From positions 1 through 64,000 of the forward strand of contig CAVVVS010000113.1 of the NCBI GenBank assembly GCA_963751355.1: a stretch of 64,000 nucleotides of DNA, given 5' to 3'. Position numbers and translations under genes: made by a program. Position 1 is the stretch's first letter. Every line of letters starts with the position of its first letter. This DNA comes from CAVVVS01 sp963751355. Its GTDB lineage: Bacteria; Bacteroidota; Ignavibacteria; Ignavibacteriales; Ignavibacteriaceae. Positions 59,088 through 64,000 of this stretch are shown here, piece by piece. The notes under the pieces are model-generated. The model was not told where the DNA came from. It did not search any database and worked only from the letters and a program-made list of their open reading frames with translations.

Positions 59088-60754
59088 ATGAAAAATATCA
59101 GCATCTTTAATGTGATTTTATTTTCGTTTGTTTTATCAATTTTTCTTTTCCCTAAAAATTTTGCTTCCGTTCAGCCCGATACCTTAGCAATAGTTAACGG
59201 TAAGCCGGTTACATCCGGCGACTTTAAAAACAGATTTGAACTATCCGTTTATCCAGGAAAAGGACTCAACGGAAATTTATATAAAACTAAACGCGGCTTT
59301 CTGTACTCAATGATTGCAGAGAGACTTTTATCAGGTGAAGCACTTAAAGCACTTCCAAACGATAATAAAAATGAAGAGTTTCTGAAAAATGAAACCGAAC
59401 GAATGTTTCTTAGAGATGCTTTATATAGAAGAGAAATTTTACCTAAGAGCTGCCGTATCGGAAAAAGAAATAGAAAAGGGCGTAAAATATTCAACATATT
59501 TTTATATACTGGATGCTTTTTATTTTCCCGATACTATTGCGGGGAATATTTTTTATAAAGCCGCGAACGGAAAATATAGTAAAGAATGTTTACGATTTAG
59601 CCGATAGTATGAAAATAAGGCATGATTCGCTGGAGATCGGGTACGGGGAATCTAATGAAATAATTGAAAATGCTTTTTTCGGACATAAACCCGGATTTAT
59701 TTCGAAACCAACCAACACAGTGGATGGCTGGGTTATCTTTAGAATATTAGGGAGAAAACTGAACACAAAGTATAGCGCTGCAGCTATCAGTGATAGAAAA
59801 GAAATGGTCCGGAAAATAATTAAGGGAAGAAAAGAAGATAAAATAGGATACGAATATCTTTTGTCCGTCATGAAGGGCGTTTCAGTAAAGGTTAATTATA
59901 AAATATTTAGACCACTTGTATATTCTATACAAAAATATTTACTTAATCATCGGCGTGGAAGTTTTGAACCCAATTATTATTTAAGCAGTGATGAAATTAC
60001 CAGCTTAAAACACGAGTACACCCGGGAAATAAATATGCCCATGCTAAAGTTTAACAGCGGAGAACTAAATCTGAATTATGTGCTGGACAATCTTTTAACA
60101 TCCGGTTTTGCTCCGAGAGATACGACCGTACCTGAAATTACATATTCGCTTCATACATCATTAAGATTTATAGTCCAAAATTATTTTTTGGCTGAACGTG
60201 CAAGGAAGTTGGGACTGCAGAATTCGGAAGAAGTAAAATATAATGTCCAAATGTTCTTAAATGCGTACCGGGCAGACAAATTAATGTCCCGAATTACTGA
60301 TACAGTTAATGTTACCCAAAATGAAATAAATAAATATTTCTCCCAGCATAAAGATGAAGTCTTGAGAGATGTAGAGTTAAGACTTCAGATATTTACATTT
60401 GTAAATTTGGATGAAGCTGCGAAGGTGTTAAATAAGTTGAATAATTTAACTAAGACTAACGATGATACCACCGGCGCAGTTTGGCTTCGTGCCTCACAGC
60501 TTGGTGAACTTGGAGCGGTATTATCGGAATTAAAAAGAGGCTCAGTTTACGGGCCTATTTTTGTAAAGGGAAAATATACAATTTTCAGGATACTGGATAA
60601 GCGTTCCAAAATATCACGAAATGAAATTTCACATAGCATACAGGCTGCAAGAGATATGCTGATTACAAAACGAAAAAGTGAGGCGCTAAGTAAATATGTT
60701 GCCCATCTTGCCGAAACTCAAAATGTAAAATTATATCCGGACAGGCTTGAATGA
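59088..60754 (+). pseudogene. Parvulin/SurA-like peptidyl-prolyl isomerase, broken by two frameshifts
   Basis: Three successive frames together give a secreted foldase of about 555 residues. Frame one (from 59088): signal peptide, then TLAIVNGKPVTSGDFKNRF, typical of SurA-like N domains, to DALYRREI. Frame two: LRAAVSEKEIEKGVKYSTYF to FYKAANGKYS (about 59440-59575). Frame three: NVYDLADSMKIRHDSLEIGYGE onward to 60754, including parvulin-like segments GWVIFRILGRK and YTIFRILDKR. Both breaks need one surplus base, the first explained by the T4 run near 59442, the second by the AAA near 59581. Such periplasmic chaperones fold barrel proteins. Either sequencing errors or a dead gene. Confidence 0.75.
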
Positions 60755-61039
60755 TGTTAAAGTAACCCCAATCCAAATGCTAACATTCCGATATATAGGA
60801 TTCGGAGGAAAAATTATTGCAGTTCCGACTTTGTACCCTCATGAAAATTGGATTAAATATCTAAAGAAATCAGATAAAATTATTCCTTGAAATAATCAAA
60901 AAAAGTGTATGTGGAAGCAGCATAGTAAATATTCATTTCTAAAATGACTGTATTAAATTTGTCTTCCCTTTCAATATATTCCTATAAAGACTTATATTTA
61001 TGTGTTTATAAATATTTATATAGGAAAAAATGATTTATT
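60755..61039. other. Intergenic region with nested hairpin
   Basis: 285 bp. The first 200 bases hold nothing recognisable. At its end, TTCCTATA (60979-60986) pairs with TATAGGAA (61019-61026) and, inside that, ATATTTAT (60994-61001) pairs with ATAAATAT (61008-61015). The right arm contains the AGGA before two small overlapping frames, so it could hide a ribosome site. Confidence 0.5.
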
Positions 61040-61183
61040 ATGCCTGGTTCAACAAAAATTAAAATAAAAAAGAAAAAAAAGAGAATACCCGTCCCGCAAA
61101 AACCGCCCAAGGTTGAAAAGGACAAAAAAATATATGATAGAAAAAAAGAGAAGAGCAAACTGCTAAAGAACAAACAAAATTAA
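61040..61183 (+). CDS. Small lysine-rich protein (47 residues)
   Basis: A 47-residue very basic frame starting MPGSTKIKIKKKKKRIP, with a central PVPQKPPK segment and a charged tail KKIYDRKKEKSKLLKNKQN. It resembles small nucleic-acid-binding or ribosome-associated tails in composition, but I know no family. It ends 32 bp before the M14 carboxypeptidase gene. A 10-codon frame (61030-61062) starting four bases after AGGA overlaps its start. Low complexity means it could be chance in an A-rich stretch. Confidence 0.4.
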   Translation: MPGSTKIKIKKKKKRIPVPQKPPKVEKDKKIYDRKKEKSKLLKNKQN

Positions 61184-61215
61184 ATTCCGTCCATTTCTAA
61201 CATTTTAGGGGCTGC

Positions 61216-63057
61216 ATGATACGCATTATAATAATAGCAATTTTCATTTCAACTACTTCCATATATGCACAAGTTTCTTTTAACGGTTTGTTTGAGAGCG
61301 GGAATATTGCAAAAGTTACACAGGATGATTCCGTTTCTTACACCGTGACCACAAAACAGGATATCGGCGGCAGATGGTTTTATTTCAGAATGGCTGGGGT
61401 TAAAAATAGATTTGTGCGGGTAACTATTGCAAACAGCGATGTAAAACGGGCAATGTATTCTTATGATGATATTAATTTTATGAGATTCTCAATATTTGAA
61501 AGCCCCCATGAAAATGTTTTTGAAAAAACATATGCTCAGGATACTGTTTATGTTGCATACTATACTCCGTACACATTTAGTTATCTGCAGAAGAGAATAC
61601 AAAAGTGGGAACAAAGTCCATTTGTTTCGGTTGATACTATCGGATATACTGATCACAATTTACCCGTTGAAGAAATAATATTAACCGATCCGGCGGTGCC
61701 CGATAGTAATAAGTACCAGGTATGGATTCATGCACGAACCCACCCGGGTGAAACTCCTTCTTCATTTCACTTCGACGGGATAGTTCAGGAACTGCTGAAA
61801 AATGATGATGTAATTGAGTATTACAGGAAAAATATCATCTTTCACCTGATTCCTTTTACAAATCCCGAAGGAGTTTATTACGGAAGATCAAGGACAAATT
61901 ATTTTGGAGTTGATGTTGAATCAAACTGGAATGAAACGGAAGCCCAAACGAGTCAGGAGGTTAAGATACTGAAGAAAAGAATGCTGGAGGTAAATAACAA
62001 AAAAGTACTTTCGGTATTTCTCAATTTGCATTCGCAGGCATCACCTTATTGTACATTTTGGATACATACACCAGCTTCAACTAATTCCAGGTATTACAGG
62101 AAAGAGTATCAATTTGCTAACCTGAACACTTCCGATAATCCTTATTTCACTCAGCAGGATTACAGCGAATCATCTTTAAAGCCGTATTTCCCGGAAGGAT
62201 GGTTGTGGGATAATTTCGGTTCGAAAGTAATGGCATTAACATACGAAACGCCTTACGATCACTATTCGAACGGTACGTGGGTTACTAATGAAAATCTATA
62301 TGAAATCGGTGCAAGGACGGTATTTGCCATCGGGGAGTTTTTAAATTTATCCCATCCGGAACATTTAATGCTGGATAATAAAGATGCTGTTGTTTCCGGT
62401 AATTGGCAAGCTGATACTACCGGCTTGCAATTTTACGGGGCTAATTTTTTAGCAATACCGGGAGGGAACGGAAATAATTCAGTCACTTATACAACTCAAG
62501 CACTTAAAGCCGGTAAGTATGATATTTACGGCTGGTGGACAGCCGATCCTGCAAACGCATACAATACAAATTTTAATATTAATACTGTTGATACTTCAAT
62601 TAACCTGGAGAAAACCGAACGAACCAATGGAGGGCAATGGAATTATTTAACCGATGTTGAACTTAAAAGCGAAGAGCAAATTTCTATAAAAGTTAATGAT
62701 AAGGCAAACGGACGTGTTGTAGCCGATGCATTTCGTGTTATATACAGTGGTTCGATCGAATCGGTTAAAGAACTGCCTGCCCCGCAAGATTTTGTGCTCT
62801 ATCAAAATTACCCGAATCCTTTCAATCCAACAACTACTATACGATTTAAACTTAAAAACACAACTCATGTTCAATTAAGTGTTTTCAACGAGTTGGGACA
62901 ATTGGTCGCTGTGCTGATTGATAACGTACTTTCTCAGGGGCAGCATCAGGTAATTTTCAATGCTTCAAACTTTGGCGGATTGAGCAGCGGCGTTTATTAT
63001 TACTATCTTAAGACTAATAAATTTGCCGAGGCTAAAGGTATGATTCTGCTGAAGTGA
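61216..63057 (+). CDS. T9SS-exported M14 zinc carboxypeptidase
   Basis: A 613-residue secreted metallopeptidase: signal peptide (to about 18), an N-terminal beta domain of the kind found before M14 cores (about 20-135), the catalytic domain (about 140-375), a golvesin/Xly-type beta-sandwich (about 390-515; GNWQADTTGLQFYG, WWTADPANAYNTN, ADAFRVIY) and a T9SS domain (LYQNYPNPFNPTTTI). Zinc ligands: His176 and Glu179 in HPGET and His272 in LNLHSQ; the catalytic Glu is Glu344 in LTYETPY. It should trim C-terminal residues from peptides at the cell surface. Complete; single gene. Confidence 0.92.
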   Translation: MIRIIIIAIFISTTSIYAQVSFNGLFESGNIAKVTQDDSVSYTVTTKQDIGGRWFYFRMAGVKNRFVRVTIANSDVKRAMYSYDDINFMRFSIFESPHENVFEKTYAQDTVYVAYYTPYTFSYLQKRIQKWEQSPFVSVDTIGYTDHNLPVEEIILTDPAVPDSNKYQVWIHARTHPGETPSSFHFDGIVQELLKNDDVIEYYRKNIIFHLIPFTNPEGVYYGRSRTNYFGVDVESNWNETEAQTSQEVKILKKRMLEVNNKKVLSVFLNLHSQASPYCTFWIHTPASTNSRYYRKEYQFANLNTSDNPYFTQQDYSESSLKPYFPEGWLWDNFGSKVMALTYETPYDHYSNGTWVTNENLYEIGARTVFAIGEFLNLSHPEHLMLDNKDAVVSGNWQADTTGLQFYGANFLAIPGGNGNNSVTYTTQALKAGKYDIYGWWTADPANAYNTNFNINTVDTSINLEKTERTNGGQWNYLTDVELKSEEQISIKVNDKANGRVVADAFRVIYSGSIESVKELPAPQDFVLYQNYPNPFNPTTTIRFKLKNTTHVQLSVFNELGQLVAVLIDNVLSQGQHQVIFNASNFGGLSSGVYYYYLKTNKFAEAKGMILLK

Positions 63058-63433
63058 GCATTAATAAATTCTATAGACAATTTTTTTTCTGATAAACTGT
63101 TTAGTCATTAAAGCAACAAAATTTATATTGTTGGTAAGTAAGCGCTGCTATTCGATATGTATTTCTTTAATTTATTCAGTAGGTTAAAATATAAAAACAG
63201 TAACCGGATTCCGGAAGCAAGCGACAAGAAACCAGCAAGCGAAAAACAAATAAACAATTTTACACCAAATGATCGGCTACCTATAAGAGTGAAAATAATG
63301 AAATTCATATATTTTCCGTTAAAAAAATTGTGATTTGGAAAAATTTCATCATCTAATGTATTTGCATTCCTACCTATCTTCCCTTATATTTAAAGTAAAT
63401 AAAAATATATTTCCTAAATAAGTAAGGCATAAA
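63058..63433. other. Intergenic region, no supported gene
   Basis: 376 bp upstream of the Lrp-type gene. A plus-strand frame of 58 codons (63157-63333) and a minus-strand frame overlap it; neither has a good ribosome site or protein-like composition. The Lrp promoter should lie near the 3' end. Confidence 0.5.
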
Positions 63434-63880
63434 ATGCTTGATGACTTAGATATTAAAATAATTAATATCCTTCAAAAAAAGGGTAGAACAAAACGAAATG
63501 AGATAGCCGAATCTGTCGGTCTGTCTATTCCATCTGTAAGTGAAAGACTTCATAAATTGGAAGAAAGGGGAGTTATAGAAGGCTACTTTGCAAAAGTAAA
63601 CAGAAAAGCCTTCGGTTATGATATCATGGCATATATTCACGTTAATATGGAATCATCAAAACATTTCAAAACACTGGTTGCAAAGGCAGAGAAAGTTCCT
63701 CAAATTATTGAATGTCATTCTGTGCTGGGGGAAGGCTCCCATCTGTTAAAAGCAATTGTAAAAAATTCTGCTGCTCTGGAAAAATTACTAAACGATATTC
63801 AATCATGGCCTGGTGTTTCAGCTACAAAAACCACATTTGTGCTTTCCACGGTTAAAGAAACCACAGCAATCGATATTTAA
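63434..63880 (+). CDS. Lrp/AsnC-family transcriptional regulator
   Basis: A 148-residue regulator. N-terminal winged helix-turn-helix (LDIKIINILQKKGRTKRNEIAESVGLSIPSVSERLHKLEERGVIEGY, split around residues 5-50) and C-terminal RAM ligand-binding domain (AYIHVNMESS to VLSTVKETTAIDI). Normal length. It starts a likely operon with glutamine synthetase 35 bp downstream, so it may sense an amino acid and adjust nitrogen assimilation (inference from context). Confidence 0.92.
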   Translation: MLDDLDIKIINILQKKGRTKRNEIAESVGLSIPSVSERLHKLEERGVIEGYFAKVNRKAFGYDIMAYIHVNMESSKHFKTLVAKAEKVPQIIECHSVLGEGSHLLKAIVKNSAALEKLLNDIQSWPGVSATKTTFVLSTVKETTAIDI

Positions 63881-63915
63881 ATTTTTTTTCAATAACAAAA
63901 AGAAAAGGGAAAAAT

Positions 63916-64000
63916 ATGGCAAACGCTCCCACTCAAGTTGAAGACGTTCTTAAATACGTCAAAACAAAAGGTATTAAATTTATTGATTTGAAGTTCATGG
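63916..64000 (+). CDS. glnA: Glutamine synthetase, N-terminal fragment (cut by window end)
   Basis: The first 28 codons (MANAPTQVEDVLKYVK, then TKGIKFIDLKFM) match the start of type I glutamine synthetase, in which a short helix is followed by a VKFVDLRF-like strand. The gene continues past the window. GGGAAAAAT precedes the ATG. It sits 35 bp after the Lrp-type regulator. The call rests on a short segment, so moderate certainty. Confidence 0.7.
   Translation, partial: MANAPTQVEDVLKYVKTKGIKFIDLKFM

Noticed and set aside
63123..63333. Small frames on both strands before the Lrp-type gene
   Set aside because: They overlap each other, lack good ribosome sites and show no family features.
1..64000. 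Mobile element or prophage
   Set aside because: No transposase, integrase, phage gene, tRNA-linked repeat or attachment-site pair was seen.
1..64000. CRISPR array, tRNA or rRNA genes
   Set aside because: No regularly spaced repeats, cloverleaf or rRNA-like stretches were recognised by eye on either strand.

Overview
The window is an AT-rich, gene-dense bacterial chromosome segment. At least six secreted proteins end in the QNYPNPFNPxT-type C-terminal domain of the type IX secretion system (T9SS). There is also a PorV/PorQ-type barrel, a TonB receptor with a carboxypeptidase-like N-terminal domain, and a bacterial geranylgeranylglyceryl-phosphate synthase. Together these point to the Bacteroidota/Chlorobiota group, most likely Ignavibacteria (inference from protein style, not a database match). 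I see no rRNA, tRNA, CRISPR array, transposase, integrase or phage gene.

Layout. 0.1-3.2 kb (minus): a 7TM-DISM sensor kinase, its NarL-type response regulator and a lone receiver protein, with a perfect 24-bp palindrome between the last two. 3.4-19.6 kb: mostly housekeeping and stand-alone genes (two alpha/beta hydrolases, a lipoprotein, a BNR-repeat T9SS protein, DUF192, GmhA, GGGP synthase, Tex, an ArsC-like protein, PPK2, a group IV PLP decarboxylase, Tag, Trm112, a prenylcysteine-methyltransferase-like membrane protein). 19.7-28.3 kb: an AmiC-type amidase, then a TetR-TolC-adaptor-RND efflux operon with a recognisable Bacteroidota-type promoter, operator-like repeats and an intrinsic terminator. 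28.3-34.3 kb (minus): NRDE protein, NAD(P)-binding protein, XTP/ITP phosphatase, DUF427 protein with terminator, and a GHL10 glycosidase-like T9SS protein.

34.7-60.8 kb is the most interesting part. It holds a periplasmic-propeller sensor kinase, two tandem near-identical NarL-type regulators each followed by a copy of the same palindromic intergenic element, a TonB receptor, a 1208-residue Asp-rich secreted protein, a PorV-like barrel, a large multidomain alpha-amylase, a modular putative starch-binding protein, a second paralogous alpha-amylase and a parvulin-type foldase. It reads as an alpha-glucan sensing and utilisation locus built without a SusD homologue and with the hybrid one-protein regulator of Bacteroides split into separate parts. 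Four of its genes carry frameshifts (five in total), while genes in the first 40 kb appear intact. This is either real decay or slippage of one locus, or locally poor sequence.

61.0-64.0 kb: a 47-codon lysine-rich small ORF behind a strong hairpin, a T9SS-exported M14 carboxypeptidase, an Lrp/AsnC regulator and the first 28 codons of glutamine synthetase, cut by the window edge. All calls rest on reading the sequence and family knowledge; no searches were run.
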